Translations under genes and position numbers: made by a program
Notes under the pieces: model-generated
Seen by the model: only the letters and a program-made list of their open reading frames with translations
Told to the model about the DNA's origin: nothing
The model's database searches: none
In this document: positions 34,504 through 45,020 of the stretch, piece by piece
Layout: each line of letters begins with the position of its first letter
Position numbering within the stretch: position 1 is the first letter of the stretch
NCBI GenBank assembly: GCA_965214525.1
Contig: OZ243959.1
Span: 868,001-932,000, forward strand
DNA: 64,000 nucleotides
Reading direction: 5' to 3'
Source of the DNA: Qipengyuania_B sp965214525
GTDB taxonomy: Bacteria; Pseudomonadota; Alphaproteobacteria; Sphingomonadales; Sphingomonadaceae

Positions 34504-35778
34504 ATGACGGAACCGCTTATCGAGCAGATCCGCGCTTTCATCGGCGCTGGTACCTACACCAAGGCCGGGATGGCGCGTGCCGCTGGTCTGCATGCCAACA
34601 CTTTGCGCGACTGTCTTGATGACCAATGGAACCCCACCAGCGATACTTTGGCGAAGCTTCAGAGATTTCTTGACGAGAACGACGATACGCCGGTCCTCGT
34701 GGGCATAGAGGCGATTATCGACGAAGCGCGCAACGGCCGGATGTACATCCTGGTCGATGACGAGGATCGCGAAAACGAAGGCGATCTGATCATCCCGGCG
34801 CAGATGGCAACGCCGACGGCGATCAATTTCATGGCGACGCATGGACGCGGTTTGATCTGCCTTGCCCTGGCGCGCAAGCGGGTCGAAACCCTAGGGCTGG
34901 AGCCGATGGCCCGGGATAATCGCGAAAGCATGCAGACCGCGTTCACGACGTCGATCGAAGCGCGCGAGGGCGTCACCACCGGCATCAGCGCTGCCGACCG
35001 GGCGCGAACCGTGTCGGTCGCCATCGACGCGGCGAAGGGCAAGGACGATATCGTCACGCCAGGGCACGTCTTTCCGTTGGTCGCTCGCGATGGCGGTGTC
35101 CTCGTTCGCGCGGGCCATACGGAGGCAGCCGTCGACATCTCGCGTCTTGCCGGGCTCAATCCTTCAGGAGTGATCTGCGAGATCATGAACGAGAACGGAT
35201 CAATGGCGCGACTGGACGATCTGATCGGCTTCGCCCGCCGTCATGGGCTTAAGATCGGCACCATCCGCGATCTCATCGAATACCGTATGCGCAACGATCA
35301 TCTGGTCGAACGCGCGACACACAGCGTGTTCCGGTCCGATTACGGCGGTGATTGGCGGGCGATGACCTATCGCAACAAGGTCGACGGATCGCTTAGCGTC
35401 GTATTGCAGAAAGGCCATGTGGCGCCCGCCGAACCAACGCTTGTGCGGATGCACCGCATCTCGCTGTTCGACGACGTGCTGGGCCGTTCAGGCATGCGCA
35501 AGCGCACGTTGCAGCGCGCAATGGCAGAGATCGGACGGGTCGGTAGCGGGCTTATCGTGATGTTGATGCCCAACAACCCGCAGGTGTTGCAGGAGGAAAT
35601 AGGCGGACGCGATGTCGAGAGCGGCGATCTGCGCGAATATGGCATCGGGGCCCAGATCTTGGCGGATCTTGACGTGCACGAGATGATCCTGCTGACGAAC
35701 TCTTCGCGCAACGTCGTCGGCTTGGAAGGCTACGGCATCACCGTCGTATCCGAACAGCCCATTCCGGGAGATGGCTGA
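34504..35778 (+). CDS. ribB: 3,4-dihydroxy-2-butanone 4-phosphate synthase with N-terminal HTH-like domain and degenerate GCHII half
   Basis: A 424-residue protein with three parts. Residues 1-60 (AGMARAAGLHANTLRDCLDD, then WNPTSDTLAKLQRFL) look like a Cro/C1-type helix-turn-helix. Residues 65-270 are a complete DHBP synthase: DDEDRENEGDLIIPAQ, ATHGRGLICL, TGISAADRARTV and TPGHVFPLVARDGG. The C-terminal part follows the GTP cyclohydrolase II fold (VRMHRISLFDDVLGR, LREYGIGAQILADL, GLEGYGITVV) but lacks all three zinc cysteines, so it is very likely inactive; a separate ribA would be needed. It supplies the four-carbon unit for riboflavin. It shares TGATG with ribH. The start ATG 34504 is the only one that includes the HTH-like segment. 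Confidence 0.93.
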   Translation: MTEPLIEQIRAFIGAGTYTKAGMARAAGLHANTLRDCLDDQWNPTSDTLAKLQRFLDENDDTPVLVGIEAIIDEARNGRMYILVDDEDRENEGDLIIPAQMATPTAINFMATHGRGLICLALARKRVETLGLEPMARDNRESMQTAFTTSIEAREGVTTGISAADRARTVSVAIDAAKGKDDIVTPGHVFPLVARDGGVLVRAGHTEAAVDISRLAGLNPSGVICEIMNENGSMARLDDLIGFARRHGLKIGTIRDLIEYRMRNDHLVERATHSVFRSDYGGDWRAMTYRNKVDGSLSVVLQKGHVAPAEPTLVRMHRISLFDDVLGRSGMRKRTLQRAMAEIGRVGSGLIVMLMPNNPQVLQEEIGGRDVESGDLREYGIGAQILADLDVHEMILLTNSSRNVVGLEGYGITVVSEQPIPGDG

Positions 35779-36194
35779 TGGCGAAGTTTCTCATTGTCGA
35801 GGGGCGGTTCTACGATCACCTCAACGACCAGCTAGTCGCCGGAGCAAAGGCAGCACTGGAAGCCGCGGGGCAGGAAAGCGAAACCGTCACCGTGCCCGGC
35901 GCGCTGGAAATTCCTGCCGTCATTGCCCTTGCCGCCGAACATTACGATGGCTTCGTGGCGCTGGGAGTGGTCATCCGGGGAGAAACGTATCATTTCGAGA
36001 TCGTCGCGGGGGAAAGCGCGCGCGCCATCATGGCGCTGACGCTGGATGGCCTGGCGATCGGCAATGGAATTATTACCGTGGAGAACGAGGCGCAGGCGAT
36101 CGTCCGTGCCGACCCGGCCCAGAAAGACAAGGGCGGGGAAGCTGCGAAAGCGGCGATGGCGCTATTGCGCCTGCGCCAGCGTTTCGCGGGCTGA
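35778..36194 (+). CDS. ribH: 6,7-dimethyl-8-ribityllumazine synthase
   Basis: A 138-residue lumazine synthase that joins DHBP with the pyrimidine intermediate. Motifs: VTVPGALEIPAVIALAAEHYDGFVALGVVIRGETYHFEIV (binding loop and the GETYHFE active-site His) and the C-terminal GGEAAKAAMALLRLRQRF. The start shares one base with the ribB stop. A compact ribB-ribH pair; other rib genes are elsewhere. Confidence 0.95.
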   Translation: MAKFLIVEGRFYDHLNDQLVAGAKAALEAAGQESETVTVPGALEIPAVIALAAEHYDGFVALGVVIRGETYHFEIVAGESARAIMALTLDGLAIGNGIITVENEAQAIVRADPAQKDKGGEAAKAAMALLRLRQRFAG

Positions 36195-36227
36195 ATCATT
36201 GCCGCCGGTCTCCCGTTTGCCGATCAC

Positions 36228-37517
36228 CTATCGGTCTGCCAACCGTCCATAGCAGCGCGGGCCGGCATAGGCGGCGCTGATACCCAGCTCCTCTTCGATC
36301 CGCAGCAACTGATTGTACTTTGCCAAACGGTCCGACCGGGCCAAGGACCCGGTTTTGATCTGGCCGCAATTCGTCGCGACGGCCAGATCCGCAATGGTCG
36401 CATCTTCGGTTTCCCCGGAGCGATGGCTCATCACGGCGGTATAACCCGCACGCGTGGCGATCGCTACCGCGTCCAGCGTTTCCGATAGCGTGCCGATCTG
36501 GTTGACCTTCACCAGCAGCGAATTGGCCAAATTCCGGTCGATACCCATCTGCAGGCGCCGCGGGTTCGTGACAAACAGATCGTCACCAACAAGCTGGATG
36601 GTATTGCCGATCCGATCGGTCAGAGCCGACCAGCCAGCCAAATCATCTTCCGCCATGCCATCTTCGATGGACCGGATGGGATAATCCACGCACAGCCGAT
36701 CGAGATATTCCGCCATGTCGCCCGAAGAGAGCGAAAGGTTCTCGCCTGCAAGTTCATAACGGCCGTCACGGTAGAATTCGGTCGCCGCACAATCGAGCGC
36801 GAGCGTGACTTCGCTGCCCAGCGCGAAACCGGCGTCCTCGATCGCGCGAGATACGAAATCGAGCGCGTCCCTGGTGCTGGCGAGATTGGGGGCGAACCCG
36901 CCCTCGTCACCCACCGACGTCGACAGGCCCTTGGCCGACAGATTGCCTTTTAGGGTATGGAAGATTTCTGCCCCCCAACGCACCGCTTCGGCGATACTGC
37001 CGGCCCCAATCGGCATTACCATGAATTCCTGGATGTCGATCGGGTTGTCGGCATGCTCGCCTCCGTTGATGATGTTCATCATCGGGACCGGCAACACATG
37101 CGCCCCCACCCCCCCTACATAGGCATGAAGGGACAGACCGCGCGCTTCGGCGGCAGCCTTGGCAATCGCCAGGCTGGTGCCCAGAATGGCGTTCGCGCCG
37201 AGCCGGCTCTTGTTGTCCGTGCCATCGAGCGCGATCATCGCGTGATCAAGTTCGCGCTGATCTTCGGCATCGCGGTCGCGCAAGTGATCCGCAATCTCGC
37301 GGTTCACTGCCGCGACCGCTTGGCGGACACCTTTGCCTTTATAGCGCGAGCCCTCGGCATCGCGTAGCTCGACCGCTTCATGCGCCCCGGTCGACGCCCC
37401 CGATGGCACCGCCGCTCGGCCAAAGCTGCCATCCTCGAGCAGCACGTCGACCTCCACCGTGGGGTTGCCACGACTGTCGAGTATCTCCCTGGCATGGATA
37501 TTGGTGATGATCGTCAA
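36228..37517 (-). CDS. eno: Enolase, probable TTG start
   Basis: A 429-residue glycolytic enzyme (2-phosphoglycerate to PEP). Active-site motifs are complete: REILDSRGNPTVEVDV, SGASTGAHEAVELRD, MNIINGGEHADN, EDGMAEDDLAGW (metal-binding) and SHRSGETEDATIADLAVA. The start is taken as TTG at 37515-37517 because AGGA lies 9 nt upstream and the protein then begins MTIITNIHAREI as in the family. The frame stays open to an ATG at 37622, but that would add 35 residues with no family match. Confidence 0.95.
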   Translation of the reverse strand: MTIITNIHAREILDSRGNPTVEVDVLLEDGSFGRAAVPSGASTGAHEAVELRDAEGSRYKGKGVRQAVAAVNREIADHLRDRDAEDQRELDHAMIALDGTDNKSRLGANAILGTSLAIAKAAAEARGLSLHAYVGGVGAHVLPVPMMNIINGGEHADNPIDIQEFMVMPIGAGSIAEAVRWGAEIFHTLKGNLSAKGLSTSVGDEGGFAPNLASTRDALDFVSRAIEDAGFALGSEVTLALDCAATEFYRDGRYELAGENLSLSSGDMAEYLDRLCVDYPIRSIEDGMAEDDLAGWSALTDRIGNTIQLVGDDLFVTNPRRLQMGIDRNLANSLLVKVNQIGTLSETLDAVAIATRAGYTAVMSHRSGETEDATIADLAVATNCGQIKTGSLARSDRLAKYNQLLRIEEELGISAAYAGPRCYGRLADR

Positions 37518-37700
37518 TTTGATATTTCCTACAAGCTCTTTGAAACATAGGGACAACCGGACGAACCATCGCCCGATCCGGTCAGGGTACGCGGCTGTAT
37601 TGAGTGGAACGAATGGGCGCAAGGCGCATTTGAACTACGAACCTCGCGCGTAAAAAGTGCGCGCAAACGGCGTTGAATATTATGAAGGAAGGCGATGGAC

Positions 37701-38318
37701 ATGGCTGATACAATCAATTCCACCGGAACAAACGCGCAGACGATGGCAGGCGGAATGGGGACGACCGATACAGGTACGACTGGCGCCACTACCAAGATCG
37801 ACACTACGGCAACGCCGGTAGTTCCGGTAACCGCGACCGGCAGCACCGATGCAGCGGCCGACAATCGCGGCGAGGCCAAATCGCGCTTCAACTCCGCTTT
37901 GCAGGAAGCGAAAGCCGGTGCGGCCGCGCTGAAGGCCGAGGCAGGTCAGCGCGCCGGTTCCTATCGCTCGCAAGCTCAGACCAAGGGCGATGATTACTCC
38001 GCCCAAGCCAAGGTCAAAGCCAGCGAATATGCCGTAGAGGGCAAGACCAAGCTAGCTGAGGGGATCTCCTCGCTTGCCCGGATGGTGAACGATAACGCGT
38101 CGAGCGTGGATGAGAAGCTAGGCGCGAAATACGGCGATTATGCTCGCTCTGCTTCGCGCAGTCTTCAGGAAAGCGCGACGAAACTCGAGGAGCGTTCGAT
38201 CGACGAGCTTGGCGAAGATGCCAAGGCGTTCGTCCGCCGGAGCCCGGGAATGGCAATCGGAATGGCGACCTTCGCCGGCTATCTGATCGCGAAGACCTTC
38301 AATTCTTCGCGCGACTGA
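37701..38318 (+). CDS. DUF883/YqjD-like membrane-anchored protein
   Basis: A 205-residue protein: a Thr/Gly/Asn-rich N-terminus, a long amphipathic helical region (RFNSALQEAKAGAAALKAEAGQRAG), then FVRRSPGMAIGMATFAGYLIAKTF as a single C-terminal membrane segment. The helical stretch followed by RxxPxxxIGMA and a glycine-rich helix is the layout of ElaB/YqjD proteins, which tether ribosomes to the membrane in E. coli. Similarity is in design rather than strong identity. AAGGAAGG precedes ATG 37701 by 8 nt (ATG 37695 is too close). First gene of a small cluster. Confidence 0.6.
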   Translation: MADTINSTGTNAQTMAGGMGTTDTGTTGATTKIDTTATPVVPVTATGSTDAAADNRGEAKSRFNSALQEAKAGAAALKAEAGQRAGSYRSQAQTKGDDYSAQAKVKASEYAVEGKTKLAEGISSLARMVNDNASSVDEKLGAKYGDYARSASRSLQESATKLEERSIDELGEDAKAFVRRSPGMAIGMATFAGYLIAKTFNSSRD

Positions 38319-38350
38319 TCCGCTTTCCCGAGCCATCGAATGAGGCAGAT

Positions 38351-38818
38351 ATGTTGAACCCTAACGATCCTCGGCCGGAAACGGGCGATGCGCTCGACAA
38401 TAACGTCGGCACGAGCAGCTACCGAGACCCTGCGCTTGAGGACGGACACGATACGATCATTCGCGTGAACGAGAGGCCGCGCGACGATTCGTCGCTGATC
38501 GACGATGTCACTGCCCTGTACGAGGACGGCAAGGATTACCTTAGTGCCGAAGTGACGTTCCAGAAATCTCGCGCGCGGTTCGTCGGCAACCGGGCGGGGA
38601 AGATCGCCGGGCTGGGTGCCGGGGCAGCGGCGATCGCATATGTCGCGTTGATTGCGCTGGCGGTCGGACTGATATTGACCCTGATGACGCTTATGGGGCC
38701 GTTGCTTGCCACGTTGATCGTTGTTGCGGTGTTCTTGGTGATCGCGGGCATCCTTGGCGCGATGATGCTCAAGGAAGTGCGGCAATTGCAGGCTGCAATG
38801 GGGAAGGACAAGGCATGA
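38351..38818 (+). CDS. Phage holin family (YqjE-like) membrane protein
   Basis: A 155-residue protein whose C-terminal half has two close helices (GKIAGLGAGAAAIAYVALIALAVGLILTLMTLMGPLLATLIVVAVFLVIAGILGAMMLK) typical of the family that also contains E. coli YqjE and is annotated as phage holin superfamily III. The N-terminal 70 residues are acidic and disordered. The 'holin' name is a family label; there is no phage context. It overlaps the next gene by 4 nt. Confidence 0.7.
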   Translation: MLNPNDPRPETGDALDNNVGTSSYRDPALEDGHDTIIRVNERPRDDSSLIDDVTALYEDGKDYLSAEVTFQKSRARFVGNRAGKIAGLGAGAAAIAYVALIALAVGLILTLMTLMGPLLATLIVVAVFLVIAGILGAMMLKEVRQLQAAMGKDKA

Positions 38819-39189
38819 GTGTCGATTTGCAAGAGCGCATGCGGGAAGACCGTGCGGTTCGCGATCGTGCCTATGCCGTCGTGCAGGAGGATCTCGATCA
38901 CCTCAAGGCGGATTACCAGCGACGTGGTGCTGCCACGCGCGCCATGGACCGGCTGAAAGATGGTGCCGACGATCTGGCGAAAGAGGCCAAGGACGTTGCC
39001 GGCGAACACCAGGGCATCCTCATTGCGTTGGTTGCGGCGATCGGTCTGTGGTTCGTTCGCAATCCCATTCTGGCTCTGTTCGGGCTAGGCGCCGCTAACG
39101 ATGACGATGATTATGATGACGACGATTATGAAGATTACGATGATGAGGAGCCTGGAATATTCTCCTGGCTTGCCGACCGGACCCGCTGA
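38815..39189 (+). CDS. Single-helix membrane protein with acidic tail
   Basis: A 124-residue protein starting inside the holin-family gene (ATGA). A charged coiled-coil N-terminus (QEDLDHLKADYQRRGAATRAMDRLKDGADDL) is followed by one membrane helix (GILIALVAAIGLWFVRNPILALFGLGA) and then a tail of Asp and Tyr (NDDDDYDDDDYEDYDDEEPG). No domain is recognised. Gene order recalls yqjK after yqjD-yqjE, but sequence similarity is not claimed. Confidence 0.6.
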   Translation: MSVDLQERMREDRAVRDRAYAVVQEDLDHLKADYQRRGAATRAMDRLKDGADDLAKEAKDVAGEHQGILIALVAAIGLWFVRNPILALFGLGAANDDDDYDDDDYEDYDDEEPGIFSWLADRTR

Positions 39190-39211
39190 CGGACCATACA
39201 TCGCGATCCTT

Positions 39212-39237
39212 GGAACCTAGCCGCGTTGCATATCGTT
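39212..39237 (+). promoter_or_regulatory. EcfG-type general stress promoter
   Basis: GGAAC at 39212-39216, 17 spacer bases, CGTT at 39234-39237. This matches the alphaproteobacterial EcfG consensus GGAAC-N16/17-CGTT exactly. It lies 37 nt before the ATG of the next gene, which also has AGGAG upstream. Confidence 0.7.
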
Positions 39238-39273
39238 TGCTCGCATATCTATTTACGAAACAGGAGCTAAATT

Positions 39274-39831
39274 ATGAGCGACCGCGATCTGCAGGAAGTC
39301 GTCAACGAAGAAAACAAGATGCATGGGGAAACGCTCGAACCATCGAACGATTCCATGTCAGCGGACGACAAGCGAGAACAATTACGCCGACGCATCGCTG
39401 CCGCCGAAGAGCGTAATTCGGATCGTTCGCTGAGCGATTACGCCAAGGACGCTACTGACAGCGTTACATCGTTTGCCAAAGAGCACCCGGTCGCCACCGT
39501 TGCCGGCGCGATCGGCATCGGGCTGGCCATCGGTGCCATGACTCGGCCGGGCCGCCGGGCAGGTCGCCGCGCAGGAACCTTGGCGACGCTGGCCACAGAA
39601 GCTGCGCTCGCATTTGGCGCAGGATTGATCGATGATGCCGGCGACCTGGCGCGAAGCGGTCGTCAATCCGTGGAAGATATGGGCGATACGATGGGCCGCA
39701 AGGCGCGGCACCTGCAACGCGATGCACGGTACGAGCGCGATACGCTGGCAGACAACGCCCGCTATTCCCGCAAACGGCTGGGTCGCAAAATGGACCGCAG
39801 CAGTAGCGGGTTGCGTTCCCTCTTCGATTGA
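39274..39831 (+). CDS. YqjD/ElaB-like stress protein
   Basis: A 185-residue protein: acidic helical N-terminus (KREQLRRRIAAAEERN), then FAKEHPVATVAGAIGIGLAIGAMTR, the 'E-x-P-x-x-(V/I)-x-G' and glycine-rich helix typical of the DUF883/ElaB/YqjD membrane anchor, and then a basic C-terminus (RPGRRAGRRAG and RKRLGRKMDR). In E. coli such proteins are made in stationary phase and bind ribosomes. A perfect EcfG-type promoter sits upstream, and a strong terminator lies 19 nt after the stop, so it is probably a single-gene transcript. Confidence 0.65.
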   Translation: MSDRDLQEVVNEENKMHGETLEPSNDSMSADDKREQLRRRIAAAEERNSDRSLSDYAKDATDSVTSFAKEHPVATVAGAIGIGLAIGAMTRPGRRAGRRAGTLATLATEAALAFGAGLIDDAGDLARSGRQSVEDMGDTMGRKARHLQRDARYERDTLADNARYSRKRLGRKMDRSSSGLRSLFD

Positions 39832-39849
39832 GACGACGCTACCGCTTTC

Positions 39850-39885
39850 AAAACGGCGCGGCGGGTGTTCCGTTGCGCCGTTTTT
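39850..39885 (+). terminator. Intrinsic terminator
   Basis: AAAACGGCGC pairs with GCGCCGTTTT across a 15-nt loop (10-bp stem), followed by T. It ends the stress-protein gene at 39831 and lies before the DUF4170 gene. Confidence 0.85.
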
Positions 39886-39954
39886 ACGTCTAGACGAACT
39901 GAGCGACATCGGCTTGTTTGCTCGGCGGCCGCTAACAGTACGAAGGCGACACTT

Positions 39955-40185
39955 ATGGAAGATGCGCAAAGCGCCCAATCATTGTATCTGGTGATGGGCG
40001 GCCGGGTTAACGATCCGCGCAGCATTGATTTCCGAGATCCGGAGAGCATTCACGTCACGGGCGTCTATTCGTCTTACGAAAACGCGTTGGACGCCTGGCG
40101 CAGTAACGCGCAACGGACGGTCGACGATGCCGAGATGAAATACGTGATCGTGCACCTTCATAAATTCCTGGATCCGGACGCTTAA
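39955..40185 (+). CDS. DUF4170 protein
   Basis: A 76-residue protein. YLVMGGRVNDPRSIDFRDPESIHVTGVYSSYENALDAWR and DAEMKYVIVHLHKFLDP match the DUF4170 family, small soluble alphaproteobacterial proteins of unknown function. ATG 39955 gives the family length; the open frame before it is the terminator region. Confidence 0.85.
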   Translation: MEDAQSAQSLYLVMGGRVNDPRSIDFRDPESIHVTGVYSSYENALDAWRSNAQRTVDDAEMKYVIVHLHKFLDPDA

Positions 40186-40486
40186 GCGGGGAAGCGCTCG
40201 AACTGCGCTATCGGGTGCGCTCGAGAACCAATCCATGAAATTGCCGCTTGCGCAACATCGGGAGGTGATGAACATCGCGGCCGATTGCAGCACGCGCGAG
40301 CCGATCCGGCAGGTCCGCTGATCGCACAGACGGTCCAAATTTTCGCATTACGACGCGCATGGCAAGTCTTTACCCGGGGTAACTGGACCCGGTATTCGCA
40401 CGAGCAGGCTTTCTTGTCACCGAACGGGAACGGCGCGGTGTCGTGCTTGACGGTATCCCTGCGCAAAATCAGAGCAAGAAACCGGC
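40186..40486. other. Intergenic region, 301 bp, no gene seen
   Basis: The region lies between the converging DUF4170 and greA genes. No frame reads like protein. A 17-codon frame from ATG 40268 follows GGAGG too closely to be convincing. A near-palindrome TTACCCGGGGTAA is seen around 40370. No poly-U terminator is visible for either gene. Confidence 0.5.
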
Positions 40487-40954
40487 CTAGATGAATTGTA
40501 TCTTGTCGACCAGGTAGAACTTGTCCCCGGAAGGAACGGTGACTTCGACCTCGTCGCCTTTTTTCTTGCCGATCAGCGCGCGGGCGATTGGCGAATTGTA
40601 GGAAATGCGCCCTTTATTCGCATCCGCCTCCGTCTGGCCGACGATCTGGTACTTCACCGGCTTATCGTGCTCGTCGCGCAGCGTGACGGTCGCGCCAAAC
40701 ACGATCTTGTCGCCCGATAGCGTCGTGGGATCGATGATCTGTGCCCGGCTCGTGCGATCTTCCAAATCGGCAATCTGGGCTTCGACCTGGCCTTGGCGTT
40801 CCTTTGCCGCATGATATTCGGCGTTTTCCGATAGGTCGCCATGCGCCCGCGCCTCTTCGATCGCATCGACGATCTTGGGTCGCTCGGCACGTAACACCTT
40901 GAGGTCGGCCGTCAGCCTTTCGTAACCCTCTGCCAGCATCGGCACCTTTTCCAT
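40487..40954 (-). CDS. greA: Transcript cleavage factor GreA
   Basis: A 155-residue factor that rescues backtracked RNA polymerase. The N-terminal coiled coil carries EARAHGDLSENAEYHAAKERQ, with the acidic DLSENAEY tip that sits in the secondary channel; the C-terminal FKBP-like domain ends EVEVTVPSGDKFYLVDKIQF. ATG 40954 (MEKVPML) is the family start. It follows carB by 98 nt on the same strand, a common sphingomonad order. Confidence 0.96.
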   Translation of the reverse strand: MEKVPMLAEGYERLTADLKVLRAERPKIVDAIEEARAHGDLSENAEYHAAKERQGQVEAQIADLEDRTSRAQIIDPTTLSGDKIVFGATVTLRDEHDKPVKYQIVGQTEADANKGRISYNSPIARALIGKKKGDEVEVTVPSGDKFYLVDKIQFI

Positions 40955-41052
40955 CGGCCTTATCCTTCGTTGAGTGCCCGATTCCACGGTAGCCGGGTGC
41001 GCGGGAGAGCGCGAACCGGCCGGACTATGGATGGAGGACGTCTGAGATCGTT

Positions 41053-44376
<3,324 letters not shown>

Positions 44377-44525
44377 TAAAAGTCCTCGAATGGCAAAGTA
44401 GGCGCGGCGATTAATCGCCAAAGCACCAGAACCGCAATTCTTCCGGATGTCGGCAACGTTCTGCGGAGCAACATGGTGAACGACAGTCTTAAGGGTGGAA
44501 GGGTCTTTGTCAACAGCTTTAACTG

Positions 44526-44888
44526 TCAAGTTTCCAACATGCCTGACCGGTTTTTAGATGCCCAAGAAGTTTGTCTATTAACTCGGCAGCTTCTAGCAAA
44601 ATGGGCAGAGTTGCGATCGAAACTAACTAGTTCGGTTCCAATAGGGCTATCAATTAAGTTGCTGAGGTTCAGAATCAAACGCGCTCCGATACTTCTCGTT
44701 TTGACACGCTGTCCTAAGCCATCCAAATCTAAGTTTCTTCCGCTTATGTAGACATTGACGTGCGAAGCCCGTCTAAAAAAACTGCTGATTTCGCTCGCAT
44801 TCGATATTTGAAAGATGGGTGTGGGAAAGGGATCTTCATAAGATCCGCCGATACCCAAGCTTTCTACAGCTCGAACAATCTTAGTCAC
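44526..44888 (-). CDS. Orphan ORF in low-GC insert between carA and carB
   Basis: A 120-residue frame from GTG 44888, extending to CTC/CTG codons and a TAA further upstream (adding SSLNAAFDEERVTK-type sequence). It reads like protein (IVRAVESLGIGGSYEDPF, HVNVYISGRNLDLDGL) but no family is recognised. Codons are AT-rich compared with all neighbours. It may be a small acquired gene or the remnant of a larger one; a 64-residue plus-strand frame (44760-44954) overlaps it. The rest of the 640-bp gap shows no recognisable feature. Confidence 0.3.
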   Translation of the reverse strand: MTKIVRAVESLGIGGSYEDPFPTPIFQISNASEISSFFRRASHVNVYISGRNLDLDGLGQRVKTRSIGARLILNLSNLIDSPIGTELVSFDRNSAHFARSCRVNRQTSWASKNRSGMLET

Positions 44889-45020
44889 CCGCTCTTCATC
44901 GAATGCTGCATTAAGCGACGATCTAAGTCCGAGCAGTTAAACAAGCTATGGTAACACTATGAACCGTATGAAACGATCCAACGATCTTCTAAATGCATGA
45001 GCGCAGCTTCGACCGCGTAA

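Noticed and set aside
37600..37640. EcfG promoter before the first YqjD-like gene
   Set aside because: The -35 element GGAAC is present, but the -10 (CATT at spacing 16) is a mismatch; too weak to list as a feature.
38351..38818. Prophage lysis gene suggested by the 'phage holin' family name
   Set aside because: No phage genes are nearby; the YqjE-like family is chromosomal and the neighbours are YqjD-like.
40268..40321. Seventeen-codon frame with GGAGG immediately upstream
   Set aside because: The ribosome-binding site is only two bases from the ATG and the peptide has no recognisable character.
44760..44954. Plus-strand frame of 64 codons in the carA-carB insert
   Set aside because: It overlaps the longer minus-strand frame, has no ribosome-binding site and no recognisable features.
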